Below, in pieces: positions 51,689-61,794 of a DNA stretch of 64,000 bases. The notes beneath the pieces were generated by a model. That model was not told the DNA's origin. It did not search any database and worked only from the letters and a program-made list of their open reading frames with translations. Positions within the stretch are counted from its first letter, which is position 1. The number at the start of each line of letters is the position of its first letter. A program made the translations under genes and the position numbers. Origin of the DNA: Bartonella vinsonii subsp. arupensis OK-94-513 (GTDB lineage Bacteria > Pseudomonadota > Alphaproteobacteria > Rhizobiales > Rhizobiaceae); assembly GCF_000278235.1 (NCBI RefSeq), contig NZ_JH725038.1, positions 142,299 to 206,298 on the forward strand, in the 5' to 3' direction.

Positions 51689-52048
51689 TTAAGCACGAGA
51701 TTTTGTGAGTGATACTATGCCCTTTATCATCCATGCTAAGAACATACCCACTATAGATGTCCCATATCCAACTAACACCGAAAGACCAAAAGTTCCCAGT
51801 GTAAGGGGCTCCAGCACCTTTTCAACTCTTCCTTCAACGGTAGCTTCATTTTTGGCTCCATGATTTAAACTTGGAACATAGAGAGTAGCCATATGAGTTA
51901 CCTTCTTTTTTGCTTGTTCTATGATAGAAATATCTTCTCGTTGTGCATTATTGCTCAAATGATTTGCATGAACATTCACAATTTGCGAGAGAATAAAAAC
52001 AATCGCTATAAAAATATTTAATATATAATTTTTAAAAAGTTTTGTCAT
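51689..52048 (-). CDS. Small secreted membrane-active-looking protein, paralog 2
   Basis: A 119-residue paralog of the gene at 51116. The signal peptide (about 1-28, ending V-H-A) and the mature N-terminal two thirds are nearly the same as in paralog 1 (N-H-L-S-N-N, Y-V-P-S-L-N-H-G, E-G-R-V-E-K-V-L-E-P-L-T-L-G). After the T-L-G motif the tail is different: another hydrophobic stretch ending in S-L-T-K-S-R-A. The T-A-T-T-T-G-A-G-G-T ribosome binding region is conserved. Function unknown. Confidence 0.7.
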   Translation of the reverse strand: MTKLFKNYILNIFIAIVFILSQIVNVHANHLSNNAQREDISIIEQAKKKVTHMATLYVPSLNHGAKNEATVEGRVEKVLEPLTLGTFGLSVLVGYGTSIVGMFLAWMIKGIVSLTKSRA

Positions 52049-52152
52049 AATTTTACCTCAAATACTTTCTACCTCTAATGTGAATTTATGATTGCATTAG
52101 TAAATAAACATAAAGGATAGTCTGTATTATCTATATTTGTTATGGCTGAATC

Positions 52153-52198
52153 GCTTCACTATGTTGTTTAAATATTTTTATTAAATTCATAGTGAAGC
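52153..52198. repeat. Inverted repeat, 11-base arms, between paralogs 2 and 3
   Basis: GCTTCACTATG and CATAGTGAAGC are perfect inverted copies around 24 bases of A+T. It lies 30 bases after paralog 3 and about 105 bases before paralog 2 on the transcribed strand. There is no U tract on the minus strand, so it is not a standard terminator; it could be an RNA stabiliser, a partial terminator or a protein-binding dyad. Confidence 0.6.
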
Positions 52199-52227
52199 TA
52201 TTTCTTGTAGCTTTATAGTAGATGGTT

Positions 52228-52584
52228 TTATTTGAACATTAAGACTATGTCTTTTATCCATCCGATTATTGAGCTTACGAAGCTTATTGCATATCCAGCA
52301 AATAAAAGTCCCACTCCTAATGTCATAGGTTCAACAACCTTTTCAACTTTTCCTTCAATGCTATCCCCATTTATCGTTCCATAACTTACAGCTGGAACAT
52401 AGGAAGCAGTCGTACTAACTGCTGTAGATGTTACAGTTGCTACTTGTTCCAATGCGCAATTAGTAACATCATCGTGTTGAGAACTATTTTTCAAGTAGTT
52501 TGCGTTAACGCTTGCAATTTGTGAAAGAAAAAAAGCGGATACTATAAAAATATTTAACACATAATTCTTAAATAATTTTACCAT
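52228..52584 (-). CDS. Small secreted membrane-active-looking protein, paralog 3
   Basis: A 118-residue protein and the most divergent of the three. The signal peptide (about 1-28, ending V-N-A) is clearly related. The mature first half is different, rich in Val, Thr and Ser with one cysteine (T-N-C-A-L-E-Q-V). The shared signature returns as E-G-K-V-E-K-V-V-E-P-M-T-L-G, followed by a hydrophobic tail ending in D-I-V-L-M-F-K. It is first in transcription order, with the same T-A-T-T-T-G-A-G-G-T element before the ATG. Function unknown. Confidence 0.7.
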   Translation of the reverse strand: MVKLFKNYVLNIFIVSAFFLSQIASVNANYLKNSSQHDDVTNCALEQVATVTSTAVSTTASYVPAVSYGTINGDSIEGKVEKVVEPMTLGVGLLFAGYAISFVSSIIGWIKDIVLMFK

Positions 52585-53569
52585 ATTTTTTACCTCAAAT
52601 ATTCTATACTTTTTTATTAATATGTAAGAGACAAGTGCATTTTTAGATACTTAATATGTATAATAAAATAAATACAAATTGTATCATATCACTGCACAAT
52701 CCGCGTGTATATACTTCATTATGAATTTATAGTCAATAATAAAATATTTACATTATGTATTTTTATAAAATGTACATAATATGTCTTTAGATTATATTTT
52801 ATTTACTACAAGTATGTTCAAAAATTTACTAAAGATATTTATGTATTGAATATAATATAATTTACAAAAAGGCTGTTTTTAAAGTGGTTGCTAGATGAGT
52901 TTGTAAGAGAGAGGTGAGCTATCCGGGGGGGAAGAGGAAGCTTTTTGTGCTATTTTTGTGATCTATATTTCAAGCTGTGTTTGGCATAAGATGGAGTATA
53001 CAATACGTCGTATAAGTAAAATTTAGTATTGAAACATAAAACAATAGCAGAAAACAAAAAAACCTTAGATTATCAGATATAAAAGAGATTTTATAAGTTT
53101 CGTTTCAGAACCTTGAGAGGATAATCTGATGGATGCTTATTTATTATTGAGTATAGTATAAGAAATAGAGCTGAAAAATGTGATAGAATTTTTACCAATA
53201 GGTTCTTTAATAAAACACTAGATTTATAGAGTTTTATCCAGAATGATAGTTATCATAGGTTATATATTTAAAAGTAAATATTTAATTGCTGTATTTATAT
53301 TGAAGAAAAGAGTATATTTCAATTCTTAAGTGTATGAATTTTGTGGTTTGTTATAATACGAAGTAAAATATAATAGTTTTCTCACAATAGGGAATTCCAA
53401 TTGAGGAGAGATCAAGACTTCATAGAGTATGACAATGGTATATACTTTAATTGTATATAACCAATACAGCTGTGTTTTAGCTCATGTAGATATGCCTTAC
53501 CAAGACAAGCTATCTTGAAAAAAGTGTTCCTTAAGAGAGTTTAAATTGATAAATGTCGAAGAGACCTTT
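52585..53569. other. Near-1-kb A+T-rich region upstream of the secreted-protein cluster
   Basis: No gene is supported. The DNA is very A+T rich except for a short island at about 52910-52945 that holds a run of seven G. The island opens a 15-codon frame reading S-Y-P-G-G-K-R-K, which recalls the start of D12-type DNA adenine methylases, but the match ends at once. The promoter of the paralog cluster should lie at the left end. Confidence 0.35.
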
Positions 53570-54271
53570 TTATGATAAATCGCGCCACACTGCCATTGCT
53601 TCTAGGACTTCTGGTAAATGGGCGTGTTTGGTGATAACGGTTTCTGCACCAGCTTCTGCAAGGGCATGAGAGTGACCAAGATAAGTATGTGATCCTCCAG
53701 TAAAACCGATAACGCGCATGCCCGCTGCTGATGCAGCATGTACGCCATGAAGTGAATCCTCTATCACAATAGTATTTTGAGGCTCTACATGTAATTGTTG
53801 TGCGGCAAAAAGAAAAACATCAGGGGCGGGTTTAGTCTTTTTTGTTCCGACTTCAGGGGCAGAAAATATTTTATCTTTATCATCAAAAAGATCGTAAAGA
53901 CCAACAGTAGAGAGCATCTCTTTTATATCTACGCTCTTTGCGTTAGAGCAAATACAGTAGGGATAACGCGTTTGAATGATCTCTATTGCTTCTTTTATAC
54001 CATCAATAGCTTGTAATTCAGTTGCTATTTGTGCTCGAAAAAGATTTGACATTTGATCTATGAGATGAGCAGAAACTGGTTTTTCTGTTTCCTGTTCAAC
54101 TTGTCTAAGAATATCGCGAAAAATAAGTCCTGCATAACGTTCACTCAATTCTTCAGGTGATATTTGATATCCTGTTTGTTTAAGTAATTGAGATCCAATT
54201 TTTGCTGCGAGATATTCAGAGTCTACTAAAACTCCATCACAATCAAAAATAATGAGATCTATCTGAGGCAT
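53570..54271 (-). CDS. HAD-superfamily hydrolase, beta-phosphoglucomutase-like
   Basis: A 233-residue phosphatase. Motif I is D-C-D-G-V-L-V-D-S-E at 10-19 (nucleophile Asp10, acid Asp12); motif II is the serine in I-C-S-N-A; motif III lysine is in K-T-K-P-A-P-D; motif IV is V-I-E-D-S-L-H-G-V. The helical cap inserts after motif I. The G-x-P-A-P-D ordering fits the subfamily of sugar-phosphate phosphatases and mutases; the substrate is unknown. It is divergent from ccrM, the usual pairing in rhizobiales. Confidence 0.88.
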   Translation of the reverse strand: MPQIDLIIFDCDGVLVDSEYLAAKIGSQLLKQTGYQISPEELSERYAGLIFRDILRQVEQETEKPVSAHLIDQMSNLFRAQIATELQAIDGIKEAIEIIQTRYPYCICSNAKSVDIKEMLSTVGLYDLFDDKDKIFSAPEVGTKKTKPAPDVFLFAAQQLHVEPQNTIVIEDSLHGVHAASAAGMRVIGFTGGSHTYLGHSHALAEAGAETVITKHAHLPEVLEAMAVWRDLS

Positions 54272-55736
<1,465 letters not shown>

Positions 55737-56030
55737 AGAACTACGCTAGCTGCCTCACTATTTGTTAGCCAGCTTCAGTATAGCACTCTTGTATTTAGAT
55801 GTTTTGGTATATTTATTTTTTTCTTAAATGTTTTTTTGTTCATATGTTAACTCTGCTTGTGATGTAAAAGTGAGCGTTTTTTGGGTGATACCTTATGAGA
55901 GGGGTTTGAAAGGGGAAAGTCCACTGTATTTGAGGTTTCCATTCAAGCTATAGGGTATGAATTGTCATTATAAATCAATTTTTATGAAAAAAACATTGTG
56001 AATTAAAGAATATTTTTTCAGTGATGAGAA

Positions 56031-57089
56031 TTATTTTAAGCGAAAAGAATGAGGGATTGCTACAGAAATAGCTTTTTTCATAACAGTAGGAAGTGCTTCT
56101 TGGGCAAGATGATGGATATCGCACCACCAGCCATTTTCATGATTCATTTCGTGTGTACTGTTAGTATAGTAAACATCGAGTTTTAGAGAAAAGTGGGTAA
56201 AAATGTGTGTAATTTGTCCTTTGAACTGCCAGTTAGCGATAAAGGGTGCGTTTTGAAGTCCATTTTCGTTATTTATTCCAATATTGTTGGGAATTTGGGT
56301 CATTCCACCGAGAAGTTTTTTATCCTGTCGTTTTTCTAAATAAATTTGTTTGTTTTTATTCAGTACAACAAAAGCAACACCAGTTTTTGAAGGGCGTTCT
56401 TTTTTAGGAGCTTTAACAGGAAAAGACTCTGTTATTTTCATCTTTGCAGCTTTACACAAATTTTGAAGAGGGCAGAGATAACAAGATGGTTTACGTGGTG
56501 TACAAATGGTTGCTCCCAGATCCATCATCGCTTGAGCAAAGTCACCAGGGCGATTTAAAGAGGTAATTTTTTGTGTTTTTTCTCTGATTTCGGCTTTTGC
56601 TTTTGGCAAAATTGAAGCGATAGCAAATAAGCGGGTTACAACGCGCTCAACATTACTATCAACAACTGCTACAGGGTGGTTAAAAGCAATTGCGGCAATA
56701 GCTGCGGCAGTGTAGTCTCCAATACCTGAAAGGGTTCGCAATGTTTTTACGGATTGTGGGAATTGTCCTCCGTAGTTTTCAACAAGCTGCCTAGCGCAGT
56801 TTTTCAGATTACGGGCGCGTGAATAATAACCAAGTCCAGCCCATGCTTTCATGATATCGTCTTGTGAGGCTTTTGCTAAAGAAGAGAGGTCAGGCCAAAG
56901 TTTCAGAAATTTTTGAAAATAAGGTTTTACGGCTTCGACAGTTGTCTGTTGAAGCATGATTTCAGAAAGCCAAACGCGATAGGGATCAGGGCGGATGCCT
57001 TGCCTTTGTTCTTCGGGGGTAATACGCCACGGTAAATGCCGGTGCTTTTGGTCGTACCAAGAAAGGAGGTATGAAGAAATTTCATGCAT
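56031..57089 (-). CDS. mutY: A/G-specific adenine glycosylase
   Basis: A 352-residue base-excision enzyme that removes adenine opposite 8-oxoguanine. Catalytic Glu43 lies in S-E-I-M-L-Q-Q-T and Asp144 in V-V-D-S-N-V; the helix-hairpin-helix is L-S-G-I-G-D-Y-T-A-A-A. The 4Fe-4S loop has Cys196, 203, 206 and 212 (C-x6-C-x2-C-x5-C). The C-terminal NUDIX-like domain that recognises 8-oxoG is present. It is divergent from the DciA-like gene. Confidence 0.96.
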   Translation of the reverse strand: MHEISSYLLSWYDQKHRHLPWRITPEEQRQGIRPDPYRVWLSEIMLQQTTVEAVKPYFQKFLKLWPDLSSLAKASQDDIMKAWAGLGYYSRARNLKNCARQLVENYGGQFPQSVKTLRTLSGIGDYTAAAIAAIAFNHPVAVVDSNVERVVTRLFAIASILPKAKAEIREKTQKITSLNRPGDFAQAMMDLGATICTPRKPSCYLCPLQNLCKAAKMKITESFPVKAPKKERPSKTGVAFVVLNKNKQIYLEKRQDKKLLGGMTQIPNNIGINNENGLQNAPFIANWQFKGQITHIFTHFSLKLDVYYTNSTHEMNHENGWWCDIHHLAQEALPTVMKKAISVAIPHSFRLK

Positions 57090-57299
57090 GATTGTTTTGC
57101 ACCATAGGAAGATATAAAATACAAAAGAAAAAAGCGTTTATCATACAATTCATATTTTACTTTTTCTCCTTTAATTATAAAAACTTTTGTTAGACGAGAA
57201 TTGTATTTTTTTGATATTTGATGAGATATGTGGGGAAATGGTTTTTAGATGAAAGAATCCCTTATAATTCAGAACATGACTGAATGTTGATCTAAAAAA

Positions 57300-57800
57300 A
57301 TGAGCAAACAATTTAAAAAGCGCCATTTTTATTCTCTTTCTGAGACGGTATCCAAAATACTTGATCCTGTTTTATGTAAACGGACAGGGCTTAATGTCGC
57401 ATTGATAGAGTATTGGCCACAGATTGTAGGTTATGATATCGGTGAACATACAATGCCGCTTAAAATTATTTGGAAACGACGGGCTGATCAAGATGAAGTT
57501 TTCCAGCCAGCAACACTTGTGGTGGCGTGTGAAGGGGTTTCTGCTTTAAAATTGATGCATGAAACAGATGAATTGCTGCATAAAATAAATGTTTTTTTTG
57601 GATATATTGCTGTCGGTCGCATTAAGATTGAACAAAGATCTATATGTGCTCTGAAGAAACATTTGCCAATGAAGGCAGATCTAAATGAAACAGAGAAAAA
57701 ATGTATAAAAAAAATGCTTAAGGAGATTGAAGATGAAAATTTACGTCAATCGCTTTATGAACTTGGTTGTTGCATTTTTGCAGAAAAAAATAATAAATAG
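57300..57800 (+). CDS. DUF721 protein (DciA-like)
   Basis: A 166-residue protein with an N-terminal half of DUF721 type (W-P-Q-I-V-G near 40-45, A-C-E-G-V-S-A-L-K-L-M near 79-90). Members of this family include DciA, the loader of the replicative helicase in bacteria lacking DnaC. That role is plausible here but not shown. The gene lies between mutY and the DsbA-like gene, a conserved alphaproteobacterial order. Confidence 0.8.
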   Translation: MSKQFKKRHFYSLSETVSKILDPVLCKRTGLNVALIEYWPQIVGYDIGEHTMPLKIIWKRRADQDEVFQPATLVVACEGVSALKLMHETDELLHKINVFFGYIAVGRIKIEQRSICALKKHLPMKADLNETEKKCIKKMLKEIEDENLRQSLYELGCCIFAEKNNK

Positions 57801-57881
57801 AGAAAGCTGTTTTATACGTTTTTTTAGTGTATAAGAACTGTTGGATTTTTGTCTGTTAATAACAAAAGAAAAGTATTATTT

Positions 57882-58535
57882 ATGATGAGCTGCCGTTCTT
57901 TTTTATCTTTTGCAATAATTTTTCTCATGGCTTCTATGCCAATCAGTACAACTGTTGTTATTGCTAGTGGCACGAAGCCAGTTTCAACTGTTGATATGGA
58001 TAAACTTCTTCAATCAGGCAAGGTTAAAGATAGGTTTGAGGGGGAGGAAAACGCACCAGTAACAATTGTTGAATATGCTTCATTGACATGTATCCATTGT
58101 GCACATTTTTATAATGATGTACTTCCACAAATTCGTAAAAAATATATCAAAACGGGAAAAGTAAAACTTATTTTTCGAGATTATGCTTTTGATCCGCGAG
58201 CAACGGCAGGTTTTATGTTAGCGCGATGTGCACCAGAAGATCGTTATTTTCCTATGATAGAGGTTTTATTTCAAAAACAGCAGGAGTGGGTCTGGGAGAA
58301 AGACGCTCTCACACCATTGAAAAAAATTGGCTTAATGGCTGGTTTTACGGATGAAAGTTTTACTGCTTGCCTGAAAAATCAGTCCATTTTAGATGAAGTG
58401 AATGCTTCTTTTGAACGTGGTAAAGAGCTTGGTGTTACAGCAACGCCTACCTTCTTTATTAATGGTAACAAGTATGAAGGTGCAATGTCCGTGGAATCCT
58501 TCTTTTCGGTGATTGATAGTTTTCTTAAAGACTAA
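57882..58535 (+). CDS. DsbA-family thiol:disulfide interchange protein
   Basis: A 217-residue periplasmic thioredoxin-fold protein. The signal peptide covers about 1-29. The redox motif is C-I-H-C at about 70-73, after V-E-Y-A-S-L-T; the cis-proline loop is A-T-P-T-F-F-I-N-G near 185. Either ATG at 57882 or 57885 could be the start; the frame continues upstream to a TTG without a site. In related genomes the next gene is smc, but here ppdK follows after 174 bases. Confidence 0.9.
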   Translation: MMSCRSFLSFAIIFLMASMPISTTVVIASGTKPVSTVDMDKLLQSGKVKDRFEGEENAPVTIVEYASLTCIHCAHFYNDVLPQIRKKYIKTGKVKLIFRDYAFDPRATAGFMLARCAPEDRYFPMIEVLFQKQQEWVWEKDALTPLKKIGLMAGFTDESFTACLKNQSILDEVNASFERGKELGVTATPTFFINGNKYEGAMSVESFFSVIDSFLKD

Positions 58536-58709
58536 ATCTTCTTTCCAAGAGATGGGTATTGATACTTGTAGTCGTTTTTCTTTTGGAAGGATTGATTTCA
58601 TGCATTTATGAAGCAATATTTTTTTAGCCAATTTTGAATCGAATATTGTTTTGATGATATTAGCTCAGATCAAAGGATGTTTTGATGCTGATATGGGAGG
58701 ATTTGTACT

Positions 58710-61391
58710 ATGACGAAATGGGTTTACAGTTTTGGTGATGGGCATGCGGAAGGGAGTGCAAGTAAGCGCAATCTTCTTGGTGGGAAAGGGGCTAATTTGG
58801 CAGAAATGAGTAATCTTGGTTTGCCTGTCCCTCCAGGATTTACTCTTACGACAGAAGTTTGTAATTTTTATTACGCACATAGTGGATCATATCCAGAAGA
58901 ATTACAGGAAGCTGTTAAACAAGCGCTTAAACGCATTGGTGAACAAACAGGGCGCGAATTCGGAGATGAAAGAAGGCCACTTTTACTCTCTGTTCGGTCA
59001 GGTGCAAGAGCTTCTATGCCAGGGATGATGGACACAGTACTTAATCTTGGTATGAATGATGAAGCTGTAAAAGCAATTGCTTTACAAACTAATAATGAAC
59101 GCTTTGCTTACGACAGTTATCGCCGTTTTATCCAAATGTATTCTAACGTTGTTTTAGGTTTAGATCATTCGTATTTTGAAGAGATTCTTGATGAGTCAAA
59201 AGCGCGCAAAGGTTATGTTGTCGATACAGAAATGACAGCAGACGATTGGAAAGATGTTATTGTTTCTTATAAGGCATATGTTCAAGAACAGTTAGATAAA
59301 CCTTTTCCGCAAGATCCTGAACAACAGTTGTGGGGAGCGATTGGAGCGGTTTTTTCAAGTTGGATGACAGCACGTGCTATTACTTATCGTCGTTTACATA
59401 ATATTCCTGAAAGTTGGGGAACGGCAGTTAATGTACAGGCAATGGTATTTGGCAATATGGGTGAGGATTCGGCAACTGGTGTTGCTTTTACACGCAATCC
59501 CTCAACAGGAGAAAAAGAACTTTACGGTGAGTTTTTAGTTGATGCCCAAGGTGAAGATGTTGTAGCGGGAATTCGTACTCCTCAAAATATTACAGAAAAT
59601 GCGCGTATTGTTGCGGGATCAAATAAGCCATCTTTAGAAAAGATTATGCCAGAAGCTTTTTTGAAGCTGTATCAAATTGCCCAGAAACTTGAACAGCATT
59701 ATCGAGATATGCAAGATCTCGAGTTCACAATTGAAAAAGGTAAATTGTGGATGTTGCAGACTCGTTCGGGAAAGCGAACGGCACGTGCTGCTCTAAAGAT
59801 GGCAATAGAAATGGTTGAGGAGGGGTTGATAAGCCGTGAAGAAGCGGTGATGCGAATAGATGCAAAATCGCTTGACCAGCTTTTGCATCCGACACTTGAT
59901 CCCAAAGCAGAACGTGTTGTCGTTGCACGTGGATTACCTGCTTCTCCTGGAGCGGCAACAGGAGAAATTGTTTTTACTTCGGAAGAAGCAGAAGCTGCGT
60001 TGGCAGAAGGCCGCAAAGTTATTTTGGTGCGTGTAGAAACAAGTCCAGAGGATATTCATGGGATGCATGCTGCAGAAGGGATTTTAACAACGCGCGGTGG
60101 TATGACAAGTCATGCAGCTGTTGTAGCGCGTGGTATGGGAAAGCCGTGTATTTCTGGTGCTGGCAATGTACGGATTGATTATAACACAAACACAATGTTT
60201 TCTTCAGGGCAGAATTTTAAAAAGGGTGATGTCATCACGATTGATGGTGGAAGTGGAGAGGTTCTCAAAGGAAAGGTTGCGATGTTGCAGCCTGAGCTTT
60301 GTGGCGATTTTGCAAAATTGATGGAGTGGGCTGATGGGATGCGGCGTATAAGAGTTCGTGCCAATGCTGAAACGCCCACTGATGCACGTATGGGGCGTTC
60401 CTTTGGGGCTGAAGGTATTGGACTTTGCCGTACGGAACATATGTTTTTTTCTGGTGAACGTATTGTTGCCATGCGTGAAATGATTTTAAGTAATGATGAG
60501 AGCGGCCGTCGTAAAGCATTAGATAAACTTTTGCCCATGCAGCGTTCAGACTTTAGCGAATTGTTTGAAATTATGAGTGGTTTGCCTGTTACTATCCGCT
60601 TGCTAGATCCGCCACTCCATGAATTTTTGCCAAAAACGGATGCAGAAATTCTTGAGGTTGCAACGGCTATGGGAGTGTCAGTAGATGTACTTTCTGAACG
60701 TGCGCAGCAGTTACATGAATTTAACCCTATGCTTGGACTACGAGGATGCCGTTTAGCTATTACATATCCCGAAATTGCAGAAATGCAGGCGCGAGCTATT
60801 TTTGAAGCAGCAGCAGAAGCTGATCAAAAATCTGGATCTCCTGTTATGCTTGAAATTATGGTGCCACTTGTTGCACTGAAATCTGAACTTGATTTTGTCA
60901 AAGCGCGTATTGATCAGGTTGCTAATGAGGTAATGAAGGAAAAGGGGAGGAGTATTCAGTACATGGTTGGGACGATGATTGAGCTTCCTAGAGCAGCTCT
61001 TCGGGCAGATGAAATTGCCGAAACTGCCGAGTTTTTTTCATTTGGAACCAATGATCTGACACAAACCACTTTTGGAATTTCACGTGATGATGCGGCTCCT
61101 TTTTTAGCAACTTATTTTCAAAAAGGGCTTTTAGAACAAGATCCTTTCGTAACCATTGATCGTGATGGAGTAGGGGAGCTTATTTCTATTGCTGCACAGC
61201 GTGGTCGTTCTCAGCGTACAAAAATTAAACTGGGTATTTGTGGTGAGCACGGGGGTGATCCTGCTTCTATTGCTTTATGTGAAGAAAATGATCTGGATTA
61301 TGTTTCATGTTCTCCTTTCCGAGTACCAATTGCACGTTTAGCAGCGGCACAGTCGGCTATTGCAAAAAAACATAGAGGTTTTTTGAGGTAA
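58710..61391 (+). CDS. ppdK: Pyruvate, phosphate dikinase
   Basis: An 893-residue enzyme that interconverts pyruvate, ATP and phosphate with PEP, AMP and diphosphate. The N-terminal ATP-grasp domain is complete (G-G-K-G-A-N-L-A-E-M near 26-35). The phosphorylated histidine is His468 (T-S-H-A-A-V-V-A-R) and the catalytic cysteine of the PEP domain is Cys867 (S-C-S-P-F-R). GGGAGG lies eight bases before the ATG. It supports gluconeogenesis from pyruvate in an amino-acid-consuming bacterium. A terminator follows. Confidence 0.97.
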   Translation: MTKWVYSFGDGHAEGSASKRNLLGGKGANLAEMSNLGLPVPPGFTLTTEVCNFYYAHSGSYPEELQEAVKQALKRIGEQTGREFGDERRPLLLSVRSGARASMPGMMDTVLNLGMNDEAVKAIALQTNNERFAYDSYRRFIQMYSNVVLGLDHSYFEEILDESKARKGYVVDTEMTADDWKDVIVSYKAYVQEQLDKPFPQDPEQQLWGAIGAVFSSWMTARAITYRRLHNIPESWGTAVNVQAMVFGNMGEDSATGVAFTRNPSTGEKELYGEFLVDAQGEDVVAGIRTPQNITENARIVAGSNKPSLEKIMPEAFLKLYQIAQKLEQHYRDMQDLEFTIEKGKLWMLQTRSGKRTARAALKMAIEMVEEGLISREEAVMRIDAKSLDQLLHPTLDPKAERVVVARGLPASPGAATGEIVFTSEEAEAALAEGRKVILVRVETSPEDIHGMHAAEGILTTRGGMTSHAAVVARGMGKPCISGAGNVRIDYNTNTMFSSGQNFKKGDVITIDGGSGEVLKGKVAMLQPELCGDFAKLMEWADGMRRIRVRANAETPTDARMGRSFGAEGIGLCRTEHMFFSGERIVAMREMILSNDESGRRKALDKLLPMQRSDFSELFEIMSGLPVTIRLLDPPLHEFLPKTDAEILEVATAMGVSVDVLSERAQQLHEFNPMLGLRGCRLAITYPEIAEMQARAIFEAAAEADQKSGSPVMLEIMVPLVALKSELDFVKARIDQVANEVMKEKGRSIQYMVGTMIELPRAALRADEIAETAEFFSFGTNDLTQTTFGISRDDAAPFLATYFQKGLLEQDPFVTIDRDGVGELISIAAQRGRSQRTKIKLGICGEHGGDPASIALCEENDLDYVSCSPFRVPIARLAAAQSAIAKKHRGFLR

Positions 61392-61794
61392 TTTTCATTA
61401 TGAAGCAACTGTTTTTGCATTTAGAGAGTTCATAAGAGGCGTGTTTACTTTTTTGTATTTTTACCCACACGCTTGTCCTTTTTGTAACCTGCAAGAAAAT
61501 ACCCTTTTTTCTGTTTCATGAGAAAGGAAGTATAATAAGAGAATCTTATTGTATTCCAAAATTTTTTGCTGGTAAGAACGACGAATTTTCTTTGTAAATC
61601 AATGTGTTGATTGCAGTACGCAGAATAAATGCGTATTTTTCTTTACTAAAAGAAAAAAATGAGAATACACTCTAAGTTGTATGGGAGAGAGAAAGGAAGC
61701 TATAGTTTTGATGTCTTTATGAGAAAAAGCATAAAGTGGAGGAATATATTCTTACCATGTTTGCAGTGTTTACTTTATAAGATAGAATTTTCCT
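61392..61794. other. Spacer between convergent ppdK and the peptidoglycan-binding gene
   Basis: About 400 bases. It holds the ppdK terminator at 61437-61485. An 88-codon plus-strand frame at 61659-61925 overlaps the end of the convergent gene and lacks a ribosome binding site, so I do not accept it. Confidence 0.45.
61437..61485 (+). terminator. Rho-independent terminator of ppdK
   Basis: AGGCGTGT pairs with ACACGCTT (one G-T wobble) around a 22-base A+T-rich loop, and GTCCTTTTTG follows. It starts about 45 bases after the ppdK stop. Confidence 0.65.

Noticed and set aside
51116-52584. The three small secreted proteins as VirB2/TrwL-type pilins
   Set aside because: Size and signal peptide fit, but the mature proteins have one C-terminal hydrophobic block instead of the two helices of pilins, and no other type IV secretion gene is in the window.
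52912-52960. Start of a D12-type DNA adenine methylase (S-Y-P-G-G-K)
   Set aside because: Only six residues match before a stop; no other methylase motif is found in any frame nearby.
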